From the NCBI RefSeq assembly GCF_039871975.1, contig NZ_JBDPLL010000001.1: a stretch of DNA of 64,000 nt; one strand, written 5' to 3'. How positions within the stretch are numbered: position 1 is the first letter of the stretch; each line of letters starts with the position of its first letter. Positions 35,758 through 45,741 of this stretch are shown here, in pieces. The notes beneath the pieces were generated by a model, which had not been told where the DNA came from, searched no databases, and saw only the letters and a program-made list of their open reading frames with translations. This DNA is from Trichormus_B sp936914905. GTDB lineage: Bacteria; Cyanobacteriota; Cyanobacteriia; Cyanobacteriales; Nostocaceae. A program made the position numbers and the translations under genes.

Positions 35758-36715
35758 CATCTTCAAGAGGTGTTCTAAGTGCTGCTGCTAATTCTCCAAC
35801 TAACCAGCTACTAAACTGAGTATACACCGGCAAACGGGGTATCAACTCCCAGCCCTCAGGTTGTAAAATTTCCCTGAGTCTCTGTTCCTCCAAATGTGGA
35901 TAATCAGGGTTAACTTCATCCTTGGGACTAATTCCCCCAAAATCTCTAGCACCTGCATCTAAACATGCGAGTAACCAACCCTCATCTTTAACTAAATTAG
36001 GCGGAATTTGAATTGTAATATCTGCCGGTAAAATTTCCCGTGCTTTAGCTATCACTTCCGGTAGTTGAAGAGGATTAAAAGCTTCTGCATCAAAGGTTTG
36101 CTGACTTCCCAGACTGTGGGGTTGCAAAATCACCTCTTGTATATGTTGGTAGCGGTGATGCAAATCAGAAATAGCTACTAAACTTTCCCACCAATCTTCC
36201 TCAGTTTCCCCTATTCCCAAAAGCAACCCAGTTGTAAAGGGAATTTGCAACTCTCCTGCCCATTCTAACTGTTGTAAACGCAATTGGGGTAACTTACTTG
36301 GTGCATGACGATGGACAGTATTTAACAACTTGGGCGTTAACTGTTCCAACATCAATCCCATGGAAACATTAACATTTTTCAGCTTTTGCATTTCTGTAAA
36401 ACTCAGTGGTCCGGCATTGGTATGGGGTAAAAATCCCATTGATAAAGCTAAAGCACATAAATCATAAATAAGCTTAAACCAATCTTCCCGCCTGGATGAT
36501 AGAGGATGAACCTCACCACTAAGGATGAGGATTTCACAGACATTTTGATTTTGAAGTTGTTGCAGAATACTCTTAGCGTCAGTAATAGTCAACCAGGAAC
36601 TTTTACCAGGGTCTGTCCGAAAATTGCAATAAGTACACCTATTAAAGCATTCGTAAGTAGGGACAAGAGTATAAGCAGCGCTGTAGGTGACAATATTTTG
36701 ACTGGATGGAGACAT
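35738..36715 (-). CDS. cofG: CofG, FO synthase subunit 1 (radical SAM)
   Basis: 325 residues. Radical SAM signature C23-X3-C27-X2-C30 in YECFNRCTYCNFR, then SGEVHPLSSRR and the SAM-binding strand GLLLGIGETEEDWWESL. The C-terminus carries WLLACLDAGARDFGGISPKD and the expected end. CofG works with CofH to make 7,8-didemethyl-8-hydroxy-5-deazariboflavin (FO), used in cyanobacteria as the antenna of 8-HDF-type photolyases. cofH is not in this window. It overlaps the Wzc-like gene tail to tail by 20 bases. Intact. Confidence 0.93.
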   Translation of the reverse strand: MSPSSQNIVTYSAAYTLVPTYECFNRCTYCNFRTDPGKSSWLTITDAKSILQQLQNQNVCEILILSGEVHPLSSRREDWFKLIYDLCALALSMGFLPHTNAGPLSFTEMQKLKNVNVSMGLMLEQLTPKLLNTVHRHAPSKLPQLRLQQLEWAGELQIPFTTGLLLGIGETEEDWWESLVAISDLHHRYQHIQEVILQPHSLGSQQTFDAEAFNPLQLPEVIAKAREILPADITIQIPPNLVKDEGWLLACLDAGARDFGGISPKDEVNPDYPHLEEQRLREILQPEGWELIPRLPVYTQFSSWLVGELAAALRTPLEDANFYRK

Positions 36716-36985
36716 ATATAGGGGACTAGTGACTGGAGAGAATAATCTAACATCTAATCCCTATTTCTAAAAATGAGAAATCGTTAAAAAAAAGATTATT
36801 GCCTGGAAGTACTGATATATCTAGATTATGGTGGTTTAACTTACCCAGTTTTTCAAAATTTTTAAAAAATACTACGAAAATACCTTTACAAATCGAAATA
36901 TTTTGCTTAATTAATATTTAATATAAATTCATGAGGTAGAAACACCTACCAAAACATACATAACCAAAAATGCAATTATAAACAT

Positions 36986-38055
36986 ATGACCAGAACTATT
37001 CAACAGCACCAAAGCGCCAACGTATGGGATCGATCACCAGCACTGAAAACCGGATTTATGTCGGCTGGTTTGGTGTATTGATGATTCCTACCCTTCTATC
37101 TGCGATCGCTTGCTTCGTAATTGCATTTATCGCTGCTCCTCCCGTAGACATCGACGGTATCCGCGAGCCAGTTGCAGGTTCTTTAATATACGGAAACAAC
37201 ATAATCTCCGGTGCAGTTGTTCCTTCTTCTAATGCGATCGGTTTGCACTTCTATCCAATCTGGGAAGCAGCTTCTTTAGATGAGTGGTTGTACAACGGCG
37301 GTCCTTACCAATTAGTAATTTTCCACTTCTTAATCGGCGTAGCTTGCTACCTCGGTCGTGAATGGGAACTTTCTTACCGCTTAGGAATGCGTCCTTGGAT
37401 TTGCGTAGCTTTCTCTGCACCTGTAGCAGCAGCAATCGCAGTATTTTTAATCTACCCAATCGGTCAAGGTTCATTCTCTGATGGTATGCCTTTGGGTATC
37501 TCTGGAACCTTCAACTTCATGATTGTGTTTCAAGCTGAACACAACATATTAATGCACCCCTTCCACATGCTTGGTGTAGCTGGTGTATTCGGTGGTTCCT
37601 TGTTCTCTGCAATGCACGGTTCTTTGGTTACATCTTCCTTGGTTCGTGAAACAACGGAAACTGAATCTCAAAACTATGGTTATAAATTTGGTCAAGAAGA
37701 AGAAACCTACAACATCGTTGCCGCACACGGTTACTTTGGTCGCTTGATTTTCTAATACGCTTCCTTCAACAATAGGCGTTCACTTCACTTCTTCCTCACT
37801 GCTTGACCACTAATCCGAATCTGGTTCACAGTATTGGGTGTCAGCACAATGGCGTTCAACTTGAACGGTTTTAACTTCAATCAATCGATAATTGATTCTC
37901 AAGGTCGTGTAATCAGTACATGGGCTGATGTAATCAACCGCGCTAACCTGGATATGAAAGTAATGCACGAACGTAATGCTCACAACTTCCCCTTAGACTT
38001 GGCTACTGGTGATGTTGATCCTGTTACTCTAACTGCACCTCCAATCAACGGTTAA
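36986..38055 (+). pseudogene. psbA: psbA, photosystem II D1 protein, broken
   Basis: Starts MTRTIQQHQSANVW at 36986. A deletion near 37020 then removes the RFCTW segment and shifts frame. From 37024 the D1 sequence runs correctly (ITSTENRIYVGWFG, VDIDGIREPVAGSLIYGNNI, D170 in GSFSDGMPL, Y161 in LIYPIGQG, H190/H198 in AEHNILMHPFH) to RLIF. There CAA is replaced by TAA (37753-37755), and later TGG by TGA in the HFFLGAWP segment (about 37803). The C-terminal part (GVSTMAFNLNGFNFNQS to the end at 38055) is well kept. The Q/E130 position reads E (CYLGREWELS), the high-light D1 type. The D1 motif is certain; no complete protein can be made. Confidence 0.92.
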
Positions 38056-38403
38056 TAATTAACACTCAGTTAAATAAAAAACTAAAAAACGCTCTCCTTG
38101 ATGGGGGTGTTCTTTTGTAGTTATTTTCAAGTAAATGAACTACTTTATCAGTAAAGTTTCGTAGAAAGATGCAATTTACTAACGGAGATCCCTGAGGGTA
38201 GGAACAAAGAAGCAAAGGAAGAAAAAAGTTAATTTAGAGGCTGGCCTAAATAGTTAAAAAAATTTGTATATAGTTAACAACATCTGTATTTAGATGTTTT
38301 TTACACAGGTAAGCGTCCGCTGATTAACATTTTATAGCGTCCTGACATGAGAATTAATAACAGGAAAAATTGCTAGAGGCTTATAGGATTGAGGATGGCT
38401 CGA
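38056..38403 (+). other. Intergenic region after the psbA pseudogene
   Basis: 350 bases. An imperfect hairpin (38086-38119, aacgctctccttgatgggggtgttctttt) may be the former psbA terminator. The rest is AT-rich with tgtttagatgttttttaca and no recognisable gene. Confidence 0.4.
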
Positions 38404-38646
38404 CTACTCATAAATACAAGGATAATCCCAGTAACTAACTATGGGTATCCAGCCGAAATTTTTCATGCTTCTGGGGGAGAATATTAATATCATCACTCCT
38501 ATTGTTAATGCAAGTACAGATCTGTCTGCAGCTATTCCCCTCCACCAGTAAGGATAAGCGTTGGTTGTAAAAATGATGTTTTGTCCAACCAAGTAGATGC
38601 CCAATATGAGCAAACCGAAGCCGAATATTCTCAGTAAAAAGTCCAT
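38404..38646 (-). CDS. Small conserved membrane protein, 80 aa
   Basis: Two membrane segments: LLRIFGFGLLILGIYLVGQN (about 4-23) and SVLALTIGVMILIF (about 43-57). The loop TTNAYPYWWRGIAADR between them is rich in aromatic residues. I recall small proteins of this sort in cyanobacteria but no function. It stands between pseudogenes and its frame is intact, so it is probably real. It could be co-regulated with nothing nearby. Confidence 0.55.
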   Translation of the reverse strand: MDFLLRIFGFGLLILGIYLVGQNIIFTTNAYPYWWRGIAADRSVLALTIGVMILIFSPRSMKNFGWIPIVSYWDYPCIYE

Positions 38647-38690
38647 GATTCCTGTAATTTGGCTATAACTTAGTACTTACTATAAGCAAG

Positions 38691-38820
38691 TGGGCGTTAA
38701 AGATTGTCATTATGACAAGGCAAGAGGTTTTAGTCAATTTTACTTTTTGTTACATACTTTTCTCCGAGAAGCCTCTGCGCGTCTACGGTTTTTTTATGCC
38801 TTCCTACTTACTTATTGCAT
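38691..38820 (+). repeat. Dispersed repeat, copy D1
   Basis: Begins gggcgttaaagattgtcat, contains tatgacaaggcaagaggttt and ctccgagaagcctctgcgcg, ends with ccttcctacttacttattg. A same-strand relative lies at 44016-44160 with a 22-base insertion. These are dispersed intergenic repeats 5.3 kb apart. Confidence 0.75.
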
Positions 38821-38997
38821 AAATATAAATTAAATATTGTTATGGCACTGGTCAGGGTAGTCAGGACATCAATTAATTAATAATTAAGGATGAAACTCCA
38901 GCTACAAAAGGATTTTACTCCTGAATTCTGATTTGGTAACTCCTTAGTCCTACTAGATCTGGATCATCTGAAGTTTTTGTTGTACGAAGGAGCATTT

Positions 38998-40490
38998 ATG
39001 TTACAAGATATTGCTGCTCAGATTGCTTTTTCTCCCTCATCTCTAAATTTAGTCACAGTCTTAGGCGCTACTGACACAGCGAGAATACTCAGTTGGCGGT
39101 GGTGGAAATAAAAAATGCTTACAAATAATCTCTAGAGTCTCTTCCTTCTCCTCCTAGGCATTGACTATTAGAAAATATTCCTCAAGTATTAGCAGCAGTA
39201 AAACAAAGGAAATTCTTCCAATTATTATTTGATTGGAGCCAGCAGCTAGGTCCGATGTATATTTACTGGACTGCCTATCCAATTCTTGTTTTGAGTCAGC
39301 CAAAAGTTATGGCAGCGAGTGGCAGTGGCGACCCAAGGCTTGGAATCCTGAATTTAGTTCTAGTGGTCTCTCCAAATATATCTAAATTATTAGTGAAGCT
39401 TGTGAACAAGTAATTGAGAAAATTCAGGAAACTGAATCATCAAAAGAACTTCAAGTAGATCCTCTGTTTGTGGAACTGACAATGAGGGTGATTTCCTCTG
39501 TAGTGCTGGGTATTCCTGTGGATAGAAAAATTGTTAGTCCTGAAGGTCCACCCCTCGATGTTGCCAAGGTATACAAAGCAATGTCTATTTTAGGCTATCG
39601 GTTCTTACGAGTAGCTACTGGCGAGAAGATATCGATGAAATATCTACCAACTAAAAATTCACGAGATTACTGGGCAGCAAGGCAATATTTAGAGGAGTTT
39701 CTTACTCCCGGTGTAGACTTTGCTTTGCAAATGAGAGAACAAAACAAAAACGATTTAGCACAGGTAAGTTCTTTATTTCAGGAATCAATGTTGGTGAAAA
39801 TAGCTGCTAAGGAACCAAACTATCATCAAGAATTACTAATAGCAGAAGCTATTGAATTATTAATAGCTGGTACTGATACAACAGCCCATACTTTATCCTT
39901 TGCGGTAGCAGAGTTATCTTTAAATCTTAGGGGTTTTCAACAAGCATATACGGTAGTTAATCAAGCTTGGCAAAGTCACGGCACTATTAATACAGAAAGT
40001 TTCAAGGAATTGAGTTACATCCGCGCTTTTTTTAAAAAAACTTTGCGCCTTTATTCAGTTGCTTCCGGCTCAACTTCATTGGAGGCTCGACTAGAAATCG
40101 AGATTGAAGGTCAGGTGATTCCTCGTGGTACGAAAATATTCTGTACGAAAATATTCTGGTCTATGGTTGCTGCTGCAAGAGATCCAGAAGTTTATTCTCG
40201 TCCTGATGAATTTCTACCAGAGCGTTAGTTAGACAAAAGCAAGAAAATTAGTCAACTGGCAATGATAGATTTTGGCTCACATTCTCATTATTGCTTGGGT
40301 GAACATCTGTCAATGTTGGAACCAACGGTGATGCTGGCGTCACTGTTGCGGTACTGTGATTGGGAATTAGTCAATGGTCGTTCCTCTGTGGAACAGTTAC
40401 AGCAGAACCTTTTGATTTATCCATCTGATGGAATACCAGTAGGTTTTCGGTTGACAAAACAAGTATTGTCACGGTTTCGCTTTTGTACAA
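38998..40490 (+). pseudogene. Cytochrome P450, decayed
   Basis: Readable from about 39160 (LENIPQVLAAVKQRKFFQLL, DWSQQLGPMYIYW) through 39395 (SEACEQVIEKIQETESSKEL) and the open part 39470-40228 (ELTMRVISSVVLGIPVDRK; AGTDTTAHTLSFAVAELSLN) to 40262-40513 (MIDFGSHSHYCLGEHLSML). The I-helix AGTDTT and the heme-cysteine loop FGSHSHYCLG identify a bacterial P450. The ExxR motif is altered: KKTLR has Lys in place of Glu. Internal stops (for example after FLPER at 40228) and frameshifts inactivate it. Upstream, 38998-39108 reads MLQDIAAQIAFSPSSLNLVT, of unknown origin. Substrate unknown. Confidence 0.85.
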
Positions 40491-40499
40491 GATGTTTAA

Positions 40500-41453
40500 T
40501 TTTAAAGTTATAGGTAATTGCGCGTCAATAGGTACAATGCCTATGCCTACATAACTGTGAATATTTCAGGAAGATGATTTACCTAAATGGTCCTCAAAAT
40601 ATTTCGAGTAAAAACTTGTGCTTTTCAAGGTCTTTTTTGTAAGAATCAGGATATCCAGGATTTGAGTATGTACAGGATCGTAATTTTTATGACTAAAGAT
40701 ATAAATATTTATTATTAGTCTAGTTCTGAGATAAATTGGAAGTATCTGGAAGCATCCCAAGATTTGCAGCTAGATAAGCAAAGGCTTAAAAAAGGTCATG
40801 CTGAGTTAATTGACATGGTTAGATAGTTACTAAATTCTGGGTATAAACCTGCATCCAAAAACTTAGGACCAGCTATTCGCATATTAGCTGAATGTAGTAG
40901 AATAAATAAAATTCAAGCTAAGTATCTTTACGAAATAGATATAGATAGCCATTGTAGATAAAAAATAACAAAAAATATATTTCGAAACTTCTTATTTTCG
41001 TGTTGTTGGCGTTCCTTACAGCTCATTTATTTTTATGGTAATTATGTCTTAAATCATATTAAACTACCCTAATTGTGCAAAAAAATTATATCTTTATTTA
41101 CTCACATCTTGTTGCAAAAATAAAAATTGATGTAATTTAATTACACCATATAATTTCAAAACCCTCGATTCACCGATCCCAATAGAAATTAGGGAGCTTT
41201 ATCGTGTATCTTTTGAGGTTCCTTGGGTGTGTACGGAGAGCTGTAATATATGAGTTTACCAATCGTGGAAATCTTTATCCTGGACATCCTGATTCAGACA
41301 AAAATATCTTGACAAAATCAAAGAATTGTGGGACAAGAAAATCATTGCAAAATAGATATATTTTACACCGAATCTTGCTGAATAACCAACATAGCGCTTA
41401 AAAGGTCCAACTCAATGTAAAATATAGATTCCAGACTGTATTTCCTCAACATC
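40500..41453 (+). other. Gene-poor region with unidentified relic, before aroC
   Basis: About 950 bases. One frame around 40760-40935 reads DLQLDKQRLKKGHAELIDMV, a stop, then LLNSGYKPASKNLGPAIRIL and AECSRINKIQAKYLYEID, suggesting a decayed gene I cannot name. The segment 41204-41401 is an open frame of 65 codons without family resemblance and was not accepted. aroC promoter elements should lie near 41400-41450. Confidence 0.4.
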
Positions 41454-42542
41454 ATGGGCAGCACTTTTGGTTATCTTTTCCGTATTACGACTTTTGGCGA
41501 ATCTCACGGCGGCGGTGTGGGCGTTATTATTGATGGTTGTCCCCCACGACTGGAAATTTCTGCTGAGGAAATTCAATTTGAGTTAGATAGAAGACGGCCG
41601 GGACAAAGTAAAATCACGACTCCACGCAAGGAAGCGGACACTTGTGAGATATTATCAGGAGTATTTGAGGGGAAGACCCTGGGAACACCAATCACAATAT
41701 TAGTGAAAAATAAAGATACTCGTTCCCAAGATTATGATGAGATGGCCCAAAAGTATCGTCCTTCTCACGCAGATGCTACTTATGATGCTAAGTATGGATT
41801 TAGAAATTGGCAAGGTGGCGGTAGGTCTTCGGCACGTGAGACAATAGGTAGAGTTGCTGCTGGTGCGATCGCTAAAAAAATTTTACATCAAGTTGCAGAT
41901 GTGGTAGTTATCGCCTATGTGAAGCGCATCAAAGATTTAGAAGGCGTAGTTGATACCAATACTGTCACATTAGAAGATGTAGAAACCAATATTGTCCGTT
42001 GTCCAGATGCTGAAATTGCTAACCAAATGATTGAATTAATTGAAAAAACTGGTAGAGATGGTAATTCTATTGGTGGTGTAGTTGAGTGTGTGGTGCGGAA
42101 TGTTCCCAAGGGTTTAGGCGAGCCTATTTTTGATAAATTAGAAGCAGATTTAGGAAAAGCAGTGATGTCACTTCCTGCAAGTAAAGGTTTTGAAATTGGT
42201 TCTGGTTTTGACGGAACTTTGTTAACAGGTTTTGAACATAACGACGAATTTTATATTGATGAAAATGGAGAAATTCGTACCGTAACCAATCATTCTGGTG
42301 GTATTCAAGGGGGAATTTCTAATGGGGAAAATATTATTTTACGAGTTGCTTTTAAACCAACTGCAACAATAAGAAAACAACAAAAAACGGTGACTAAGGA
42401 AGGCGAGGAAACGGTTTTAGCAGGCAAGGGAAGACATGATCCTTGTGTTTTACCCCGTGCTGTGCCAATGGTTGATGCAATGGTGGCTTTGGTTTTATGT
42501 GACCATCTTTTACGGCACTATGGACAGTGTAAGGTATTGTAG
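41454..42542 (+). CDS. aroC: AroC, chorismate synthase
   Basis: 362 residues, standard size. Starts MGSTFGYLFRITTFGESHGG (ligand-binding His in ESHG), then RRPGQSKITTPRKE, GRSSARETIGRVAAGAIAKK and the C-terminal KGRHDPCVLPRAVPMVDAMV. It converts EPSP to chorismate using reduced FMN as a non-redox partner, the last shared step to aromatic amino acids, folate and quinones. It stands alone between decayed regions. Intact. Confidence 0.98.
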   Translation: MGSTFGYLFRITTFGESHGGGVGVIIDGCPPRLEISAEEIQFELDRRRPGQSKITTPRKEADTCEILSGVFEGKTLGTPITILVKNKDTRSQDYDEMAQKYRPSHADATYDAKYGFRNWQGGGRSSARETIGRVAAGAIAKKILHQVADVVVIAYVKRIKDLEGVVDTNTVTLEDVETNIVRCPDAEIANQMIELIEKTGRDGNSIGGVVECVVRNVPKGLGEPIFDKLEADLGKAVMSLPASKGFEIGSGFDGTLLTGFEHNDEFYIDENGEIRTVTNHSGGIQGGISNGENIILRVAFKPTATIRKQQKTVTKEGEETVLAGKGRHDPCVLPRAVPMVDAMVALVLCDHLLRHYGQCKVL

Positions 42543-43060
42543 AGATTTCCTATTTGTACAGGTTTAAGGTGCATAAATAGCGATCACACTTCACTCTGTT
42601 CTTATCCTAGCGTTAAGTTGTGGGAAATTTACACTATTTTTTGGCTTATTAGACCACAGTCTAGAGAAGTTGCATCCAACGTCTCTACAACGTTTTTCAG
42701 CTTTTTTTGTCGTTTATTTACCTGAAAATCACCGTAATTTTGATCAGGTACTTAATCCAGCTGATATGCATATTGTATAGTATTCCTATCCCATCAAGAT
42801 TTCCGTTCCCTGGAAGAATTATCCTCACCCCACACCCTCCCTATAGAAATCGGGTAATTGTACGTAATAGTTGGGGTTAATTCCCTGGCAAAGTTCTATA
42901 TTGCATCTATTTCAGTCAAGGAATTTACAGGTGCATTGAAAGAACGATAATGTTTTTCTAAAAAAAGAGTAAGCCTTTTTGATTAGGTGTACCAAATTAT
43001 AAGATAATAGTACATAGAAAAGAACTAACTTAAATATTACAGTTTGGAGATAAGTAAGTT
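42543..43060 (+). other. Intergenic region, nothing recognised
   Basis: 520 bases between aroC and the next gene. There is a ccttatcccaccccacaccctcc stretch near 42830 and no open frame with family resemblance. The region just before 43061 has gtttggagataag, which provides a purine-rich ribosome-binding area for the next gene. Confidence 0.4.
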
Positions 43061-43867
43061 ATGTTGGGTGCGATCACAGGTGATATCATTGGCTCAATTT
43101 ATGAGTTTTACAATATAAAAACAAAGGACTTTCCCCTTTTTGATGATAGATGTCATTTTACAGATGACACAATATTAACCCTTGCGGTTGCTGAAGTCAT
43201 TCTCAATGCAGACGAATTTCCAGACAAAACTAAATATATTGACAAATTGCAATATATTCAACAATTCAAATCCTACTATGGTGAATATCCCTATGCTGGT
43301 TATGGTAGTACTTTTATAAAGTGGGCAAATTCTGGTAGTACAGAACCATACAACAGTTGGGGTAACGGTTCTGCTATGCGAGTCAGTCCTATAGCATCTG
43401 CATTTGATGACCTCAACATTGTGTTAGAAGAAGCGCGACATAGTGCAGAAGTCACTCATAACCATCCTGAAGGAATTAAAGGCGCACAAGCAACAGCAGC
43501 ATCTATATTTTTAGCCCGTACAGGTTATAATAAGACCGCTATCAAATTCTATATCCAAAATTATTTTGGTTATAATTTAGAGCAAACTTTAGACGAGATT
43601 AGACCAACTTACAAATTTGATGTTTCTTGTCAAGGTTCTGTTCCCCAAGCCATCATTGCTTTTTTAGAATCAACTGATTTTGAAGATGCAATTCGCAATG
43701 CTATTTCTATTGGTGGAGATAGTGACACCATTGCTTGTATTACAGGTAGTATTGCTGAAGCATTTTATGGTGGTGTTCCAGAACATATTGCAGAATGGAT
43801 ATTCACTACATTAGATGATCATCTTTGGACTATTACGGACAAATTTATGTCTCAATATTACGCCTAA
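43061..43867 (+). CDS. ADP-ribosylglycohydrolase family protein
   Basis: 268 residues. The metal-site motifs of the family are present: AITGDIIGSIYE at the N-terminus, CHFTDDTILTLAVAEVI (FTDDT), NSWGNGSAMRVSP, AEVTHNHPEGIKGAQATAAS and the final GGDSDTIACITGSIAEAFYG. These enzymes remove ADP-ribose from proteins or nucleic acids; the nitrogenase-regulating DraG is one member, but this subtype usually acts on other targets and no draT is seen nearby. Cytosolic, binuclear Mg. Stands alone. Intact. Confidence 0.9.
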   Translation: MLGAITGDIIGSIYEFYNIKTKDFPLFDDRCHFTDDTILTLAVAEVILNADEFPDKTKYIDKLQYIQQFKSYYGEYPYAGYGSTFIKWANSGSTEPYNSWGNGSAMRVSPIASAFDDLNIVLEEARHSAEVTHNHPEGIKGAQATAASIFLARTGYNKTAIKFYIQNYFGYNLEQTLDEIRPTYKFDVSCQGSVPQAIIAFLESTDFEDAIRNAISIGGDSDTIACITGSIAEAFYGGVPEHIAEWIFTTLDDHLWTITDKFMSQYYA

Positions 43868-44194
43868 ATTCAGGCATAAAGGTAGGAAGTAGGAAGGAAA
43901 AGGTTAAAGCTTTTGCATATTTTGCTTAGATCATATCTGTTTGTATCATGTTCATTCCCTGAATCTCTACCTTGACACTCTTTACCTACTGGAGAGGATG
44001 TTTTACATAACTAGGGGGTGTTAACAATTGTCGTTGTGACAAGGTAAGAGGCACTTATGCAATAGGGAAGAGGTTTTGGTCAATTTTACTTTTCGTTACA
44101 TCATACTCTCCGAGAAGCCGCTGCGCATTTACGGTTTTTTGTCCCTTCCTACTTATTGTATTATTTATTCTTTGGAACATGCCTTAAAATAAAT
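43868..44194 (+). other. Intergenic region containing dispersed repeat
   Basis: Mostly occupied by repeat copy D2 (44016-44160, separate entry). The rest, 43868-44015, has no signal beyond a T-rich stretch. Confidence 0.4.
44016..44160 (+). repeat. Dispersed repeat, copy D2
   Basis: Same layout as 38691-38820 (gtgacaaggtaagagg, then agaggttttggtcaattt and ctccgagaagccgctgcgca), with an extra 22 bases (aggcacttatgcaatagggaag) after the first motif. Confidence 0.75.
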
Positions 44195-44560
44195 ATGCAA
44201 TATAATAATATATTCATCACTATTGCCACGGTTAATTTTGATAATTTAGTGAATTTCTATATTCAGTTACTAGAACAAGAACCAAAAAACCTGATTCCCG
44301 ATGTCTATGCTGACTTCCAAATTTCTAGCCTTTGTTTAGGTATTTTTAAACCAAAACAAAATTATGAGTCAGAATTTGCTGTAAATACCAAAAGTTCGCT
44401 AAGTTTATTTTTAGAAGTCGATAATTTAGAAAGTGCGATCGCACATCTGCAATCTTTAGGCTATCCCCTACCAGCAGATATTTCTATAGCTTCCCACGGT
44501 CGAGAAATTTACACCTACGACCCCGACGGCAACCGTCTAATTTTACATCAAAGTTATTAG
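44195..44560 (+). CDS. VOC (glyoxalase/dioxygenase superfamily) protein
   Basis: 121 residues from ATG 44195 (MQYNNIFITIATVNFDNLVN); the frame is open to 44156 but the extension is not conserved. One or two beta-alpha-beta-beta-beta repeats: NLVNFYIQLLEQEP, SLSLFLEVDNLESAIAHLQS, and the closing GREIYTYDPDGNRLILHQS, which resembles the metal-site strand of this superfamily. Activity cannot be told from sequence. It lies 105 bases before ylqF. Intact. Confidence 0.75.
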   Translation: MQYNNIFITIATVNFDNLVNFYIQLLEQEPKNLIPDVYADFQISSLCLGIFKPKQNYESEFAVNTKSSLSLFLEVDNLESAIAHLQSLGYPLPADISIASHGREIYTYDPDGNRLILHQSY

Positions 44561-44665
44561 TCATTGGGAAAAGGCAAAGAGCAAAAAGCAAAAGATAAAT
44601 ATTCTTTCCCTGCTCTTTTCCCAGTCCCCAGTCCTTAATCCCCAGTCCTCAATCCCCAGTCCCTA

Positions 44666-45547
44666 ATGTCCATAACTCAAAAGTACAAATTAAATCTCAT
44701 TCAATGGTATCCCGGTCACATTGCCAAAGCTGAAAGAAATCTGAAAGAACAGCTAAAGCGGGTAGATCTGGTGCTAGAAGTGCGGGATGCACGTATTCCC
44801 CTAGCTACAAAGCATCCGCAAATAAATGAATGGGTAGGGGGTAAATCGCGGGTGTTAGTAATTAACCGATTAGATATGATTTCACCACAAGTCCGATCAC
44901 TTTGGGTAGACTGGTTTAAAAGACAAGAACAAGTACCTTATTTTACTAATGCTCAATACGGTCAAGGTATCATAGCTATCACCAAAGCCGCACAAGCAGC
45001 AGGAGTAGGACTTAATCAACGCAGAAAAGACAGGGGAATGTTAAGCCGTCCAGTTCGTGCTGTAGTTATTGGTTTTCCGAACGTCGGAAAATCAGCATTA
45101 ATCAACCGTTTGCTAGGAAAGCGAGTTGTTGAAAGTGCAGCGCGCCCCGGTGTTACTCGTCAACTGCGTTGGGTGCGAATTTCTGATCAGTTGCAACTAC
45201 TAGATGCTCCAGGTGTCATTCCTTCAAGAATAGAAAATCAAGCTGCAGCAGTAAAATTAGCTATTTGTGACGATATCGGAGAAGCATCGTATGATAATCA
45301 GCTAGTGGCAGCAGCCTTCATAGATATACTCAATGAACTCCAAGAAACACATCCTCATTTGTTACCATCGCATCCCTTACTTTCACGCTACGAAGTTGAT
45401 TCCGTCATCCATACAGGAGAAGCATATCTGCATATCTTAGCAGAACATCGTTATAAAAGAGATGTAGAACGCGCTGCGAGAACACTAATCACCGATTTTC
45501 GCAAAGGACTTTTGGGTACTATTCCTTTAGAAATTCCACCCCATTGA
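44666..45547 (+). CDS. ylqF: YlqF/RbgA, ribosome biogenesis GTPase
   Basis: 293 residues, circularly permuted GTPase: G4-like NRLDMI at about 66-71 precedes G1 GFPNVGKSALINRL (about 135) and G3 DAPGVI. The C-terminal region includes RAARTLITDFRKGLLG. RbgA assists late 50S assembly in other bacteria. The N-terminal IQWYPGHIAKAERNLKEQLK is a typical start. The frame is intact; a 20-base tandem repeat follows shortly after. Confidence 0.93.
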   Translation: MSITQKYKLNLIQWYPGHIAKAERNLKEQLKRVDLVLEVRDARIPLATKHPQINEWVGGKSRVLVINRLDMISPQVRSLWVDWFKRQEQVPYFTNAQYGQGIIAITKAAQAAGVGLNQRRKDRGMLSRPVRAVVIGFPNVGKSALINRLLGKRVVESAARPGVTRQLRWVRISDQLQLLDAPGVIPSRIENQAAAVKLAICDDIGEASYDNQLVAAAFIDILNELQETHPHLLPSHPLLSRYEVDSVIHTGEAYLHILAEHRYKRDVERAARTLITDFRKGLLGTIPLEIPPH

Positions 45548-45570
45548 TTTATAAGGCTTTCAAGGCTTTC

Positions 45571-45660
45571 TTTGAGCAGGAAATGAGTAGTTTGAGTAGC
45601 AAATGAGTAGTTTGAGTAGCAAATGAGTGGTTTGAGTAGCAAATGAGTGGTTTGAGTAGC
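45571..45660 (+). repeat. 20-bp tandem repeat, 4.5 copies
   Basis: Unit tttgagtagcaaatgagtag with small changes (gcagg in the first copy, gtgg in later copies). Lies 23 bases after the ylqF stop. There are no unique spacers between units, so it is not a CRISPR array. Confidence 0.85.
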
Positions 45661-45741
45661 TAAAAGTCTTGACTTTAACTGATATTTGAGGCTTAGTGGA
45701 TTAAGAAGACTATTCTTATAAAGAAATAGGCTGAAGTCTCT

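Noticed and set aside
41204..41401. 65-codon frame upstream of aroC
   Set aside because: No recognisable domain, basic low-complexity composition, in AT-rich spacer DNA.
43061..43867. DraG (nitrogenase reactivating hydrolase) identity
   Set aside because: General ADP-ribosylglycohydrolase motifs are present but no draT partner or nif genes adjoin it, so only the family name is used.
45571..45660. Possible CRISPR array
   Set aside because: Units are contiguous 20-mers with no unique spacers and no cas genes nearby.
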